Source: Bacteroidota bacterium | GTDB lineage: Bacteria; Bacteroidota; Bacteroidia; Chitinophagales; Chitinophagaceae | Assembly: GCA_014190475.1 (NCBI GenBank) | Contig: BJGL01000004.1 | Span: 1 to 61,005 of the forward strand | Direction of reading: 5' to 3' | Length of the DNA: 61,005 nucleotides | Shown: piece by piece, positions 9,880-19,794 of the stretch | Layout: every line of letters begins with the position of its first letter | How positions within the stretch are numbered: the first letter of the stretch is position 1 | Position numbers and translations under genes: made by a program | Notes under the pieces: model-generated | Told to the model about the DNA's origin: nothing | The model's database searches: none | The model's input: only the letters and a program-made list of their open reading frames with translations

Positions 9880-11394
9880 CTATTCACTATAAATCAACTC
9901 TTTCCAAGCCACTCCTAGGGAATCGATTAAATCGCTGGAGCTCATTCCAAAACTGGTATACTTTTCAGCTGCAAGATCACCCGCTTTGCCATGTATAAAT
10001 ACTCCTAAAATTGAGGCCTCTATCGAAGAATACCCCTGCGCCAACAACGCAAGGATGATTCCTGTTAGTGCATCTCCAGTTCCACCTTTTGCCATTCCAG
10101 GGTTTCCGGTAGTGTTAAAGTAGTAAGGGGCTTGGGGAGATACAACCAATGTATGATGACCCTTTAAAACTATTACCACTTTTAATGTTGAGGCCATTTT
10201 AATAGCTAGGTCTATTCTTTCAAAATCATTCTTACTTTCCCCAAATAGCCTTTTGAACTCTCCAGGATGTGGGGTGAGAATACTTCCTGGAGGAATTTTT
10301 TCCAATAGGGAAACATTGTTAGAGAGTACAGTCAAGGCATCTGCATCAATGACCAAAGGTTTCCTGTAATTGTTAAATAATTGCTCCAACAATGATTCCT
10401 GTTCCGGTCCAGTCCCAAACCCAGGCCCGATGGCTACTGCATGAAAGTGGAGGCTTGTAGCATTTGAATAAAAAAAATCAAGATGCATTTTTTCTGTTAT
10501 TGTCATGGCTTCCGGGACGGCTACTTGCATAATTAAATTTTCTGAAACAGGCACATAACAAGAGAGTAATCCAACCCCTGAACGAATTGCACTTCTTGCT
10601 GCTAATACGCCAGCTCCCATTTTACCGGTATTTCCAGCAATGAGAAGAGCATGACCATAATTTCCTTTGTGTGAATAGAGTGGTCTAGGCTTTATATAAC
10701 GTAAAGAGAGTTGTCTTGTAATTAATTCAAATCTTGCTTCGGTTTCTTTTAAGAAATTAGGCGCCAGTCCAATATTCATTATATGGACATCGCCAATACG
10801 AGCTTTGTTTTCCGGAAGATAGAATGACAATTTGGGAGAAAAGCTTAATGTGTGTGTGGCTTGTATCACCTCGCATTCCATGGAGGATTGATCACAAAAA
10901 AGCCCACTGGGCACATCAATAGCTATCACAGGATTATGACATTGATTAATGAAGGATACTACCGCTTTGCTCAATCCCTCCAACGGACGATTTAGACCCG
11001 ATCCAACTAATGCATCTACAACAATTGAATCGGGTTTAATCGGATAAAGGTGATTCAATTCCTGTATGTAGTGAATCTGTATCGTAGGAAATTGATGCAC
11101 CCTAGCCAAATTTTGTTGAAAGTCCAACGTGCCTGGATATCCGAATTCTAGAATATGTAGTTGAACAGTTTTGCCAGCCGTAGCCAGTAATCGTGCAAGC
11201 GCCAAGCCATCACCGCCATTGTTGCCTTTACCACAATAAATTGTAAAAAAAATAGAAGCGGAGTAATTGTTCAGGATCCATTCCAAGCAAGCTTGTGAAG
11301 CACGTTCCATCAATTGAATGGATGGAATGGGTTCATGTAGGATTGTGTATTGATCCCAGTCTTTTAGTTGAGGTGCAGAAAATATTTTCACCAC
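9880..11394 (-). CDS. nnr: Bifunctional NAD(P)H-hydrate epimerase / ADP-dependent dehydratase
   Basis: 504 aa, the usual size of the fused enzyme. It repairs hydrated NAD(P)H: the N-terminal YjeF_N half (about 1-215, NNGGDG at 58-63, VDALVGSGLNRPL) epimerises R- and S-NAD(P)HX, and the C-terminal ribokinase-like half dehydrates the S form using ADP. C-terminal motifs are GNTGKMGAG, TPHPGEF, VLKGHHT and the MAKGGTGDALTG nucleotide/active-site loop. The start is one of two adjacent GTG codons (11394 or 11391); no ATG fits. It lies 32 bases downstream of the serine hydrolase gene on the same strand, probably in the same transcript. Cytosolic housekeeping enzyme. Confidence 0.93.
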   Translation of the reverse strand: MVKIFSAPQLKDWDQYTILHEPIPSIQLMERASQACLEWILNNYSASIFFTIYCGKGNNGGDGLALARLLATAGKTVQLHILEFGYPGTLDFQQNLARVHQFPTIQIHYIQELNHLYPIKPDSIVVDALVGSGLNRPLEGLSKAVVSFINQCHNPVIAIDVPSGLFCDQSSMECEVIQATHTLSFSPKLSFYLPENKARIGDVHIMNIGLAPNFLKETEARFELITRQLSLRYIKPRPLYSHKGNYGHALLIAGNTGKMGAGVLAARSAIRSGVGLLSCYVPVSENLIMQVAVPEAMTITEKMHLDFFYSNATSLHFHAVAIGPGFGTGPEQESLLEQLFNNYRKPLVIDADALTVLSNNVSLLEKIPPGSILTPHPGEFKRLFGESKNDFERIDLAIKMASTLKVVIVLKGHHTLVVSPQAPYYFNTTGNPGMAKGGTGDALTGIILALLAQGYSSIEASILGVFIHGKAGDLAAEKYTSFGMSSSDLIDSLGVAWKELIYSE

Positions 11395-11426
11395 GCTAAG
11401 TTCTGCAGAAATTGATAAGTCGGGGG

Positions 11427-12605
11427 CTATTCTTCGTCACGTTGAGGTTCACCACCATAGGGCCCAAATAAGGAATAAGATCGGCTGGCAGCCGTATAAA
11501 TCTGACGGTTGAATTTATTGCCTAAGATTATAACAGTTACCTGTTCGTCCGTTAATCTAGTAAAAGCCGCATTGTTGCCATGCCAACGTCCAAAATGATA
11601 AATAACCTTTTTTTGGTTGGGTAAGAGCTTTAGTCGAAATCCCAATCCATAGTTATTTTGACCTGGTCTTTCAAAGCTGTAAGGCGTAAAAGCCAGTGAT
11701 AATAGAGAATCACCAACTAGTTGTTGTGTATATAAGGCCTGATCCCATTTCAAGAGATCACGTGGCGTGCTGTAAATATTTTTATCGCCATATGTGTAGT
11801 CAAGATGATCCAATGGCCAGGCACGGCTTGTAGTTGCATAGGAGGGCGTTGCTTTTATGGAATCGGCGGGTTGAAAAACAAACGTATGCTTCATCTCTAA
11901 AAATTCAAAAATGGAACGATGAAGAAATTCAGGATAACTATATCCAGAAATTTTTTCAATCAGTGAAGCCAGTAACAGATAATTGGTATTACAATACTCG
12001 AAACGGGTGTCGGGTCGGGCCTGCATGGCAGGTTGATGCTCGATCATCCAATCAATCACTTCTTTGTTAGTGAAAGCAGTTTTAGAAGAATTATTAGCCT
12101 CCATGAAATAGACATAATTAGGCAAGCCGCTGCGATGCGTAAGCAATTGTTTAACGGTTACTCCAGGGTAAGGCCATTTTTTAAAATAAGAGGAGAGACT
12201 GTCGTCAAGTGATAATTTTTGTTGTTCAACTAATTGAAGAATAGCAATTGCTGTAAATGTCTTACTGGTAGAAGCGATGTGTAGGGGTGTATCTTCTTGC
12301 AGGGGGGTTATTTTAGATGGATAATCTACATAGCCCGCATAGTGTTCAAAAAGAATATTCCCGCCTTTTGCTACTAGAATTCCTCCACTAAATAGACCTT
12401 CAAATCGCAACAAGGATTCTTTAAAATAAGTAGCTACACGTGTACTCAATTCTTGTTTTTCTTTAGCACTAATGGATAGAAGTGGAGGAGCAAGGTAGGG
12501 GAGAGGATGAGAGGCCACATCCTCTTTCCAGACACAGGAGTTTAACGTACTGATCAGTAGCCAACACAGTACAAAAATCAAGCTGTAGTAGGGTTTGTTT
12601 TTCAA
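11427..12605 (-). CDS. Serine hydrolase lipoprotein (beta-lactamase/DD-peptidase fold)
   Basis: 392 aa when started at the TTG at 12605, which gives a textbook lipoprotein signal: MKNKPYY, a hydrophobic core, lipobox LNSC with Cys24. The frame has no ATG in this region, and the TTG lies 6 bases after an exact TACCTTTG -7 box, so the longer open frame to 12662 is rejected. Class C beta-lactamase/esterase motifs: S-T-S-K (Ser112, Lys115), Y-C-N, and a late FGRWHGN segment in place of KTG. Members act as esterases, DD-peptidases or D-amino-acid hydrolases; the substrate cannot be predicted. Expected anchored in a membrane facing the periplasm. Followed by nnr. Confidence 0.85.
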   Translation of the reverse strand: MKNKPYYSLIFVLCWLLISTLNSCVWKEDVASHPLPYLAPPLLSISAKEKQELSTRVATYFKESLLRFEGLFSGGILVAKGGNILFEHYAGYVDYPSKITPLQEDTPLHIASTSKTFTAIAILQLVEQQKLSLDDSLSSYFKKWPYPGVTVKQLLTHRSGLPNYVYFMEANNSSKTAFTNKEVIDWMIEHQPAMQARPDTRFEYCNTNYLLLASLIEKISGYSYPEFLHRSIFEFLEMKHTFVFQPADSIKATPSYATTSRAWPLDHLDYTYGDKNIYSTPRDLLKWDQALYTQQLVGDSLLSLAFTPYSFERPGQNNYGLGFRLKLLPNQKKVIYHFGRWHGNNAAFTRLTDEQVTVIILGNKFNRQIYTAASRSYSLFGPYGGEPQRDEE

Positions 12606-12611
12606 GCGGGT

Positions 12612-12619
12612 CAAAGGTA
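12612..12619 (-). promoter_or_regulatory. -7 promoter box for the serine hydrolase
   Basis: TACCTTTG on the minus strand, exact TAnnTTTG, ending 6 bases before the TTG start at 12605. The spacing predicts a leaderless or nearly leaderless mRNA and supports that start codon. Confidence 0.55.
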
Positions 12620-12640
12620 GGGACTCCTGTTTTTTATAGG

Positions 12641-12648
12641 TATATTTG
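12641..12648 (+). promoter_or_regulatory. -7 promoter box for serA
   Basis: TATATTTG, exact TAnnTTTG, with 7 bases between its last G and the serA ATG at 12656. It is divergent from the box at 12612-12619. A near-leaderless transcript is implied; no clear -33 TTG. Confidence 0.55.
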
Positions 12649-12655
12649 TTGAAGT

Positions 12656-13888
12656 ATGACAACTTTGACCAGTTATCCTAAAGAGAAAATAAAGATTTTA
12701 TTCCTGGAGAACATCAGCGAAACAGCGGTTCGAAATTTTAAGCAACAAGGTTATGTGCAAACAGAGCGAATCAGTAAAGCGCTGTCTGAACAACAACTCA
12801 TCGAGGCCATACGAGATGTTCATATTTTAGGAATACGTTCCAAAACCAAAATCACTAAACCCGTACTGGAAGCGGCCCAAAAGTTGCAAGCAATTGGTTG
12901 CTTTTGTATTGGTGTTAACCAAGTTGATATAGCAGCAGCAACCAGTCGGGGAGTTGCTGTGTTTAATGCGCCTTATTCAAACACAAGATCGGTAGCCGAA
13001 TTAGTGATTGGTGCCTCGATTATGCTGATTCGGAGAATTCCCGAAAAAAATAAAGCTGCTCATGCAGGCCTTTGGTATAAAGACGCTAAAAATAGTTACG
13101 AACTAAGAGGAAAAACCTTGGGTATAATCGGCTATGGGAATATTGGAAGTCAGGTAAGTGTATTAGCCGAAGCGTTAGGGATGCGTGTAATATATTATGA
13201 TATAGAGAAGAAGTTACCATTGGGCAATGCCGTTGAAAAAAGAAGTCTTCGCGAGTTGGTAGGACAAGCTGATATAGTAACACTCCATATTCCTGCTACA
13301 CGTCAAACTGAGCAACTTATCAATAAAACACTTTTAAAGAGTTTTAAAAAAGGCGCAATCCTGATCAATTTTGCCCGTGGCGAAGTAGTGGATTTAGTAG
13401 CCGTGGAAAAAGCATTGCGTGAAGAACATCTTGGTGGAGCCGCTATTGATGTATTTCCGGATGAACCTGAAAAGAATGGCGATTATTTCAAAAGCCCATT
13501 ACAGGAGTTGCCAAATGTTCTTCTTACACCGCATATTGGTGGAAGTACAGAAGAGGCTCAACAAAATATTGGGGAGGATGTCAGTAATAAGCTTTTCAAT
13601 TATCTAGAAAAAGGTATCAGTTTTGGTTCGCACACAGTGCCAGCCCTGGCTTTGCCACCACAGGAAGGTGCTCATCGAGTTTTACATATACACCGCAACA
13701 CCCCCGGCGTGTTATCCGCAATCAATACTGCCCTTTCAAGTAATAATATAAATATAGTTGGTCAGTATTTGAAAACCAATGATTTAATAGGATACGTAGT
13801 GCTAGATATTGAACGTAAATTATCTTCAAAGGCGCAATCCTTACTCCGGCAGGTCCCTGGCACAATCAAATCAAGGCTCCTTTACTAG
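12656..13888 (+). CDS. serA: D-3-phosphoglycerate dehydrogenase
   Basis: 410 aa, the same length class as E. coli SerA. It oxidises 3-phosphoglycerate with NAD in the first step of serine synthesis. Visible are the Rossmann motif LGIIGYGNIGSQ (about 153-164) with an acidic residue after the second strand (YYDIE), the catalytic Arg region INFARGEVVD, the Glu region AIDVFPDEPE and the catalytic His in TPHIGGSTEEAQ. The C-terminal 75 residues (HRVLHIHRNTPGVLSAIN...) form an ACT domain, the serine-binding feedback site in this family. Divergent from the serine hydrolase gene, alone on its strand, ending before a bidirectional terminator. Confidence 0.95.
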   Translation: MTTLTSYPKEKIKILFLENISETAVRNFKQQGYVQTERISKALSEQQLIEAIRDVHILGIRSKTKITKPVLEAAQKLQAIGCFCIGVNQVDIAAATSRGVAVFNAPYSNTRSVAELVIGASIMLIRRIPEKNKAAHAGLWYKDAKNSYELRGKTLGIIGYGNIGSQVSVLAEALGMRVIYYDIEKKLPLGNAVEKRSLRELVGQADIVTLHIPATRQTEQLINKTLLKSFKKGAILINFARGEVVDLVAVEKALREEHLGGAAIDVFPDEPEKNGDYFKSPLQELPNVLLTPHIGGSTEEAQQNIGEDVSNKLFNYLEKGISFGSHTVPALALPPQEGAHRVLHIHRNTPGVLSAINTALSSNNINIVGQYLKTNDLIGYVVLDIERKLSSKAQSLLRQVPGTIKSRLLY

Positions 13889-13934
13889 TCAATATATTCT
13901 TATAATTTATATTATGTTAAATAGGTGATACAAA

Positions 13935-13964
13935 AGAAAACCACCCTTGATTGGGTGGCTTTAC
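13935..13964. terminator. Bidirectional terminator between serA and the TPR/gyrA transcript
   Basis: Stem CCACCC / GGGTGG (13941-13946 and 13953-13958) with a TTGATT loop. On the minus strand it is followed by TTTTCTTTTG, on the plus strand by CTTTACT, so it is stronger for the minus-strand transcript. Confidence 0.75.
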
Positions 13965-13969
13965 TCGTA

Positions 13970-15325
13970 TTAGTTCTTTATCGATTCGTATCGCTCGTTC
14001 CATTTCTTCTCTTCGGCCTCCCACTTTGCTTTATCGGCTAAATTCTTCGCCTTATTAGCCATCACCTTTTTGAGACCATAGATTTCAGAGAGATAACTGG
14101 TTACTTTCTTGTATTGCTGCTTGTCGCGTGTTTCAAGATCTCCTTTTGTAGCCCGATCCGCAAAAATGCCTGCGGCGGCTAAATACGGGTCCTTCGCTCC
14201 TTCCATGGTATCGCCGTACTCTTTATCCAAGGCATCACGCTTGGCTACATCTTCTTTTGAAGCCATGGTTCCTGGCTTGGTCCGTGCTTTCATCTCCTGT
14301 GCATGCTTATTACGTTTCTCTTCTACGCGAGTAGCTTTATTGATATAATGGTCTCCAATGTATAACAAAGGGATTTCGTAGTCAGGACGGGCTTTAGATG
14401 AGCGTGTAAAGGCATCAATCATTTTTTTCTCTAGCTCATTATAATTCGCTGGCAAAACCATTCCTTCCTCATCACGAGGATTTAGGGTATCAAAAATTAT
14501 TTCACCGAGTACCTGATTTGCTTTAAAGTTTGTGGGATCACTTGCCAATACTTCATCAATAGCTGCTAGTTTTTCAGTAAATGTATTGACCAAGCCAACC
14601 GCAAAGTCAACTTTATCAAAATCAAAGTAGTCGCTTTTTGGAAAAACCTCTTTGCCAAGTTTTTTATACTTCTCGAAGGCTTCCATGTTTTTCTTTCCAA
14701 AATGATAGGTAACCAAGTAACGGTAAACACCTTCGTACCCTTCGCCACCTACTTTAGCATCGGCAAGTTTTGTATAATAGTCAGCCGCTTGATCTTTATA
14801 CCCTCCAGTTTCAGCAGTGATGGCAGCCAGAATTAATACATTCGTGTCCAATGATGAGGTTAAAACTTTTTGCTTGATCAATAAATCTGAGTACAGTATT
14901 GCTTTTTTAAGTTTCTCAAGCGCTTTATCATAGGATTTATTATTGTAGTCGCTGTATCCGAAGGTATAGTAGTTAGAATACAGCATAATGATGCCATTTT
15001 GATAAATAGGCTCACTGATCAAGGAAAGTGCAGGATCTAACTCCCGATATTTTGTAAAAGCAGCATCAGCTTCTTCAACTAACTGTACAGCAGCTGGAGT
15101 ATCCTTTTTTCCATCCATCATGGATACACTGGCATAAACAGCTGTTTTTAAAATGTAGGCTTCTGGTTTTGCCGTGTATTTTGCATTAGTAAATGATTTA
15201 TCCAGGTCAGTTTTTGCTTTTTCAAGCTGATTAATCATCACCAAGGTTTTGACCGGATCATAATTTTGCGACCATCCTGCAAAGGACAAGAATATGGTCA
15301 GGCTAAATAGCAAGCTTTTTTTCAT
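13970..15325 (-). CDS. Secreted TPR-repeat protein of unknown function
   Basis: 451 aa with a signal peptide (MKKSLLFSLTIFLSFAGWSQ) and helical repeats typical of tetratricopeptide proteins, for example KSYDKALEKLKKAILYS and QAADYYTKLADAKVG, plus a charged, lysine-rich C-terminus (KWEAEEKKWNERYESIKN). It is expected in the periplasm. No catalytic motif is seen. It starts 26 bases after the gyrA stop, so it is the second gene of the gyrA transcript and ends at the terminator at 13935-13964. The function is not known; a scaffold role is only what TPR folds suggest in general. Confidence 0.8.
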   Translation of the reverse strand: MKKSLLFSLTIFLSFAGWSQNYDPVKTLVMINQLEKAKTDLDKSFTNAKYTAKPEAYILKTAVYASVSMMDGKKDTPAAVQLVEEADAAFTKYRELDPALSLISEPIYQNGIIMLYSNYYTFGYSDYNNKSYDKALEKLKKAILYSDLLIKQKVLTSSLDTNVLILAAITAETGGYKDQAADYYTKLADAKVGGEGYEGVYRYLVTYHFGKKNMEAFEKYKKLGKEVFPKSDYFDFDKVDFAVGLVNTFTEKLAAIDEVLASDPTNFKANQVLGEIIFDTLNPRDEEGMVLPANYNELEKKMIDAFTRSSKARPDYEIPLLYIGDHYINKATRVEEKRNKHAQEMKARTKPGTMASKEDVAKRDALDKEYGDTMEGAKDPYLAAAGIFADRATKGDLETRDKQQYKKVTSYLSEIYGLKKVMANKAKNLADKAKWEAEEKKWNERYESIKN

Positions 15326-15351
15326 ACAAGTAGGTTGAATATAAAATTACA

Positions 15352-17904
15352 TTAATTGTTTGTTTCTGCAGTTCCTTCGTCAGTAGCGGGGTTCTCAGGA
15401 GTAATCTCATCGCCCTGAACTTCTTGATCATCCAGGTTGGTGATTGCAGCAATCTCATCCCCTTCATCCAGACGAATTAACTTAACACCTTGCGTGGCTC
15501 TCCCTTGCTCACTAATGCCACTAACGGGCATCCGTATTGTTACGCCACTTTTACAGGTAATCATTAGATCCTCCGTGGGTGACACATCAAGAATTCCTAC
15601 CACTCCACCTGTTTTATCAGTTACATTGATCGTTTTGACCCCTTTCCCGCCCCGGTTGGTGAATCGGTATTCGTCCATGGGTGTTCTCTTACCAAATCCT
15701 TTATCACTCACCACTAAAATGGTTCTTTCGTTTTGAAGAGTTGGATTCACGCAGATCATACCTACCACTTCGTCTTGTTCATCCTCCACTTCAATTCCCG
15801 CTACACCGATAGCACCACGACCGGTTGGTCTTACTTTTTCCTCGGAGAAGCGAATGGCACGTCCACTTTTTACAGCCATCATGATTTCACTTTGGCCATC
15901 AGTCATGCGTGCCTGGATCAATTCATCGCCCTCAACAATGGTGATGGCATTTACTCCAGTTTGTCGAGGTCTGCTAAAGTCTTCCAAAGCAGTTTTTTTA
16001 ATCACCCCTTTTTTAGTACAGAGGATTATGTAATGCGCGTTTACGAATGCCTCGTCTTTCAAGTCTTTTACATCTAAAATCGCTCTTACTTTGTCATCAG
16101 GGGGGATTTGCATCAAATTTTGAATGGCTCTACCCTTGCCCGTTTTTTCACCCTCTGGTATCTCGTATACATTCAACCAATACACCCTGCCCTTTTCAGT
16201 AAAAAATAGCATGGTATGATGCGTGGAAGCCACAAATAAATGTTCGATATAATCCTCTTCTCGGGTTCGTCCACCAATTACTCCTCGACCTCCTCTTCGT
16301 TGAGAACGATATTCTTCTGCAGGTGTGCGTTTGATATAGCCTAAGTGAGAAATAGTAATTACGACGTCTTCCTCTTTGATGAGATCTTTGATTTTTACCT
16401 CATCATCCAAATAGGTGATTTCGGTTTTACGCGCATCCGCATATTTTTCTTTGATCTCTAATAACTCCTGTTTGATCAATGCAAATCGTTTGGCCTCATC
16501 GTTCAATAACTCCTCCAGGGATTGGATCAATTTCATCAATTCTTCAAACTCCTCTTTTATTTTATCCCGCTCCATTCCGGTCAATCGTTGCAAACGCATT
16601 TCCAGAATAGCTTTTGCTTGTATCTCATCCAATCCCCACCCTGCATTCACCAATTTATCTTTGGCAATATCAGGCGTAGCAGCACTTCTGATCAATGCAA
16701 TTACTTCATCCAAATGATCCAGGGCAATTAAATAGCCTTTTAAAAGATGGGCTCTTTTTTGCGCTTCCCCTAATTCAAACTTTGCTCTTCGTACTACTAC
16801 CTCGTGTCTGAATTCAACAAACTCTTGTATTAAATCTTTAAGATTAAGTGTTCTTGGTCTTCCTCGTACAATCGCTACATTGTTAATTCCGTAAGAAGTT
16901 TGTAGATCAGTGTGCTTATAAAGTTGATTGATAATTACGTTAGCTATTGCATCTTTTCTTAATTCAATAACAACTCGGGTACCTTCCTTCTGGTTGGATT
17001 CGTTGTTTACGTGCGTGATGCCCTCGATTACTTTCTCATTGACTAATTCCCCAATTCTATTGGTCAGCGCATCTCTGTTTACCTGATAGGGAACCTCTGT
17101 AATAATTAGCTGCTCTTTTCCTCCTGACTTTGTTTCAACTGTTATTTTTCCGCGTACCACCACACGACCTCTTCCAAAATGCATAGCAGCTTTCACACCC
17201 TCCATGCCGTATATGACACCCCCCGTTGGGAAATCGGGTGCTTTAACATACTGCATCAAGTCATCCACCGTACAATCACGATTATCAATGTAGGCGATAC
17301 AACCCTCAATGACTTCTCCCAAATTGTGCGGCATCATATTGGTAGCCATTCCCACAGCAATTCCACTGGAGCCATTTACCAATAGCTGAGGGATACGAGT
17401 AGGAAGCACAGTAGGTTCCTCTTCAGAGTCGTCAAAGTTTAATTGGAAATCTACGGTCTCTTTCTCGATATCATCGAGCATGTGTTCAGCTAGTTTTTCA
17501 AGCCTAGCTTCTGTGTAACGCATGGCTGCAGGGCCATCTCCATCCTGATTACCATAGTTACCTTGCCCGTCAACTAATGTGTAACGCATACTCCACTCTT
17601 GCGCCATACGAACCATTGCGTCATACACGGAGGAATCTCCATGTGGGTGATATTTACCAAGCACCTCTCCCACAATACGAGCTGATTTTTTATAGGCCTT
17701 GTTGTGACTGAGACCTAATTCATTCATGGCATATAAAACACGCCGATGTACAGGCTTTAAACCATCCCTTACATCAGGAAGTGCACGACCCACAATTACC
17801 GACATCGAATAGTCGATATATGCGGTTTTCATTTGCTCCTCAATATTTACAGGAATGATCCGATTGTGATCGTTTGTTTCCTGTGGTTGCTGCAATTCTT
17901 CCAT
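15352..17904 (-). CDS. gyrA: DNA gyrase subunit A
   Basis: 850 aa. The breakage-reunion domain is intact: [16 protein letters not shown], the [11 protein letters not shown] quinolone region and the catalytic Tyr130 in [10 protein letters not shown]. Numbering runs 8 ahead of E. coli, so Ser91 and Asp95 equal Ser83 and Asp87: both wild-type residues, predicting no target-site quinolone resistance here. The C-terminal beta-pinwheel carries the GyrA box QRRGGRG (about residue 535), which separates GyrA from ParC. The protein ends in an acidic tail (DEGTAETNN). Cytosolic A2B2 complex with GyrB, which is not in this window. Transcribed from the -7 box at 17955-17962, together with the TPR gene. 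Confidence 0.97.
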   Translation of the reverse strand: MEELQQPQETNDHNRIIPVNIEEQMKTAYIDYSMSVIVGRALPDVRDGLKPVHRRVLYAMNELGLSHNKAYKKSARIVGEVLGKYHPHGDSSVYDAMVRMAQEWSMRYTLVDGQGNYGNQDGDGPAAMRYTEARLEKLAEHMLDDIEKETVDFQLNFDDSEEEPTVLPTRIPQLLVNGSSGIAVGMATNMMPHNLGEVIEGCIAYIDNRDCTVDDLMQYVKAPDFPTGGVIYGMEGVKAAMHFGRGRVVVRGKITVETKSGGKEQLIITEVPYQVNRDALTNRIGELVNEKVIEGITHVNNESNQKEGTRVVIELRKDAIANVIINQLYKHTDLQTSYGINNVAIVRGRPRTLNLKDLIQEFVEFRHEVVVRRAKFELGEAQKRAHLLKGYLIALDHLDEVIALIRSAATPDIAKDKLVNAGWGLDEIQAKAILEMRLQRLTGMERDKIKEEFEELMKLIQSLEELLNDEAKRFALIKQELLEIKEKYADARKTEITYLDDEVKIKDLIKEEDVVITISHLGYIKRTPAEEYRSQRRGGRGVIGGRTREEDYIEHLFVASTHHTMLFFTEKGRVYWLNVYEIPEGEKTGKGRAIQNLMQIPPDDKVRAILDVKDLKDEAFVNAHYIILCTKKGVIKKTALEDFSRPRQTGVNAITIVEGDELIQARMTDGQSEIMMAVKSGRAIRFSEEKVRPTGRGAIGVAGIEVEDEQDEVVGMICVNPTLQNERTILVVSDKGFGKRTPMDEYRFTNRGGKGVKTINVTDKTGGVVGILDVSPTEDLMITCKSGVTIRMPVSGISEQGRATQGVKLIRLDEGDEIAAITNLDDQEVQGDEITPENPATDEGTAETNN

Positions 17905-17954
17905 GTTAAATTTTACTGTTTTCAGCTTGCTTTACTCATTGAAAACAAGGTCTG

Positions 17955-17962
17955 CAAATCTA
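17955..17962 (-). promoter_or_regulatory. -7 promoter box for gyrA
   Basis: TAGATTTG on the minus strand, exact TAnnTTTG, 50 bases before the gyrA ATG. The leader would be about 45 nt. Confidence 0.5.
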
Positions 17963-18054
17963 CCTTTTTAAACCCTTATTTCCCAGTAAAATGAGGGGTC
18001 TTTTCCCCCCTATTTTATCCACTGCTGTTAATTAAAAAGGGGGATATTTGGGCT

Positions 18055-19383
18055 ATGAAAATCATCCTCTTATTTGGGGCTGGAAAGAGCGCCACGGTAT
18101 TGATCAAATACTTGCTGGGAAAGGCCCCAAAAATGGATTGGAAATTAGTGGTTGCGGATGCTGATGAGACATTAGTCAACCAAAAGCTGGCTGGGCATCC
18201 AAAAGGCACTGCACTAGGCTTAGATGTCAAAAACGAGGTGGCTAGACAAGAAGCCATCGCCCAAGCAAATCTGGTAATTTCATTGCTACCCCCCCATTTG
18301 CACATACTGGTTGCCAAAGACTGTTTAAAATGCCATAAACACCTTTTTACGGCCTCCTATTTGGATAAGGAGGTGGAATTGCTTCAACAAGAAATCCAAA
18401 ATAAAGGCCTTCTTTTTCTTTATGAAATGGGGTTAGATCCAGGTATAGATCATATGAGTGCAATGGCCCTATTGGACAGAATAGGAAGCCGTGGTGGTAA
18501 AGTAAAATCTTTTATATCGCATTGCGGAGGTTTAGTAGCGCCCCAAAGTGACAATAATCCCTGGCACTATAAAATAAGTTGGAATCCTGCTAATGTAGTG
18601 GCGGCAGGAAAACAAGGGGCCATTTATAAACAACAGAATCAAATTGTGGAGCTGCCCTATGAACAAGTATTTGGTCAAGAACGAACTGTAGCGATTGACA
18701 ATGCAGGAATTTTAGCTTGGTATCCAAACCGAAATTCAATCCCCTATATCTCCCTTTACCAATTAGAGGAAACCAGCACATTTATTCGAACTACGCTACG
18801 ACATCCAGCTTTTATCAGTGGATGGAAAAAATTAATTGAGTTGGGTCTTACACAAGATGAACCAGTTACTTCATTTTCAACAACATCTTCCTCCGAGATA
18901 TTAGTAAAACTATTAGCGTCCAGCAAGCAAAATGAGGTTTTCCAAAAATGGATGCTTCATGATTCACTCTTTGCAATACAAGCTAGCGCAATTGGGCTCA
19001 CCAATAATTCTTATCAAATGAAAAGGAGGGACTACTCACCTGCTACTTTCTTACAGGAATTATTGGAGCAATATTTGGTGATGAAGGAACTCGATCAGGA
19101 TCGCGTTATTATGCAACATGAAATCATTTATCATTTAATGAATAAAGAGTACTCGTTGATCAGCACACTGGTACTGGATGGTAAAAACGCAACAGAAACT
19201 GCGATGGCAAAAACAGTGGGTCTACCATTGGCAATTGCGGCTGAACTTTTCTTGGAGAATAAAATTGAATTAATTGGATTACATCGTCCGCTATCCCCAC
19301 TTTTCTATCAGCAAATACTTCCTGCACTGGAAAATGAAGGAGTTTGTTTCAGCGAAAAAGAGACAACAATCTCTACTAATTAA
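18055..19383 (+). CDS. Saccharopine dehydrogenase-like (Lys9-type) oxidoreductase
   Basis: 442 aa. The N-terminal Rossmann motif ILLFGAGKSATVLIKYL and VVADADETL match the saccharopine dehydrogenase/reductase family, as do VISLLPPHLH, the Tyr-Leu-Asp region SYLDKEV and the EMGLDPGIDHMSAM segment. Family members interconvert saccharopine and aminoadipate semialdehyde plus glutamate (lysine degradation), or catalyse carboxynorspermidine-type reactions; the exact substrate is open. The ATG at 18055 is preceded at 18043-18050 by GATATTTG, one base off the -7 consensus. Divergent from gyrA. The stop overlaps that of the EVE gene by 4 bases (19380-19383). No lysine-pathway partner lies nearby. Confidence 0.85.
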   Translation: MKIILLFGAGKSATVLIKYLLGKAPKMDWKLVVADADETLVNQKLAGHPKGTALGLDVKNEVARQEAIAQANLVISLLPPHLHILVAKDCLKCHKHLFTASYLDKEVELLQQEIQNKGLLFLYEMGLDPGIDHMSAMALLDRIGSRGGKVKSFISHCGGLVAPQSDNNPWHYKISWNPANVVAAGKQGAIYKQQNQIVELPYEQVFGQERTVAIDNAGILAWYPNRNSIPYISLYQLEETSTFIRTTLRHPAFISGWKKLIELGLTQDEPVTSFSTTSSSEILVKLLASSKQNEVFQKWMLHDSLFAIQASAIGLTNNSYQMKRRDYSPATFLQELLEQYLVMKELDQDRVIMQHEIIYHLMNKEYSLISTLVLDGKNATETAMAKTVGLPLAIAAELFLENKIELIGLHRPLSPLFYQQILPALENEGVCFSEKETTISTN

Positions 19384-19784
19384 CCGGCAAGTTCCAAAAT
19401 TATATTCCACTCCTCCGTCGTTACAGGCTGTACGGATAAGCGACTCAATTTGACCAATGCAATATTTTGTAACTTCTTGTTGGCCTTAATTTGCGCAAGC
19501 GTTACTTCCTGTTTTAATTTTTTTACAGGTGCTACATCCACAGCAACCCAGGCTTCCTCCTCCGTGGTGGGATCTTGGTAGGCTTCCTTTACGATTTTTA
19601 CTATTCCAACAATTGCCAACCCCTCGTTACTATGGTAAAAAAAAGCGAGATCCCCTTTTTTCATGGCCCGGAGATTATTGCGGGCCGCATAATTTCTAAC
19701 CCCGTCCCAAAAGGTTTTCTTGTCCTTCTCTAGTTGCTCCCAGGAATACTTAAAAGGTTCCGATTTTAGTAACCAATAGGCCAT
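19380..19784 (-). CDS. EVE-domain protein
   Basis: 134 aa from the ATG at 19784 (MAYWLLKSEPFKYSWEQL). The longer frame to 19817 runs into the preceding gene and is rejected. The sequence matches the EVE (PUA-like) family: WLLKSEP start, WDGVRNYAARNNLRAMKKGD, FFYHSNEG, then VAVDVAPVKKL. EVE folds form a pocket for modified bases, for example 5-methylcytosine readers and the thymocyte nuclear protein 1 family; the ligand here is unknown. It is the last gene of the pdhA-TPR-LutA-EVE series, 10 bases after the LutA-like gene, with its 3' end overlapping the convergent dehydrogenase gene. Confidence 0.88.
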   Translation of the reverse strand: MAYWLLKSEPFKYSWEQLEKDKKTFWDGVRNYAARNNLRAMKKGDLAFFYHSNEGLAIVGIVKIVKEAYQDPTTEEEAWVAVDVAPVKKLKQEVTLAQIKANKKLQNIALVKLSRLSVQPVTTEEWNIILELAG

Positions 19785-19794
19785 ACGTAAAAAT

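Noticed and set aside
15437-17385. Several plus-strand open frames inside gyrA
   Set aside because: Antisense to a complete, well conserved gyrA; codon pattern and content are shadows.
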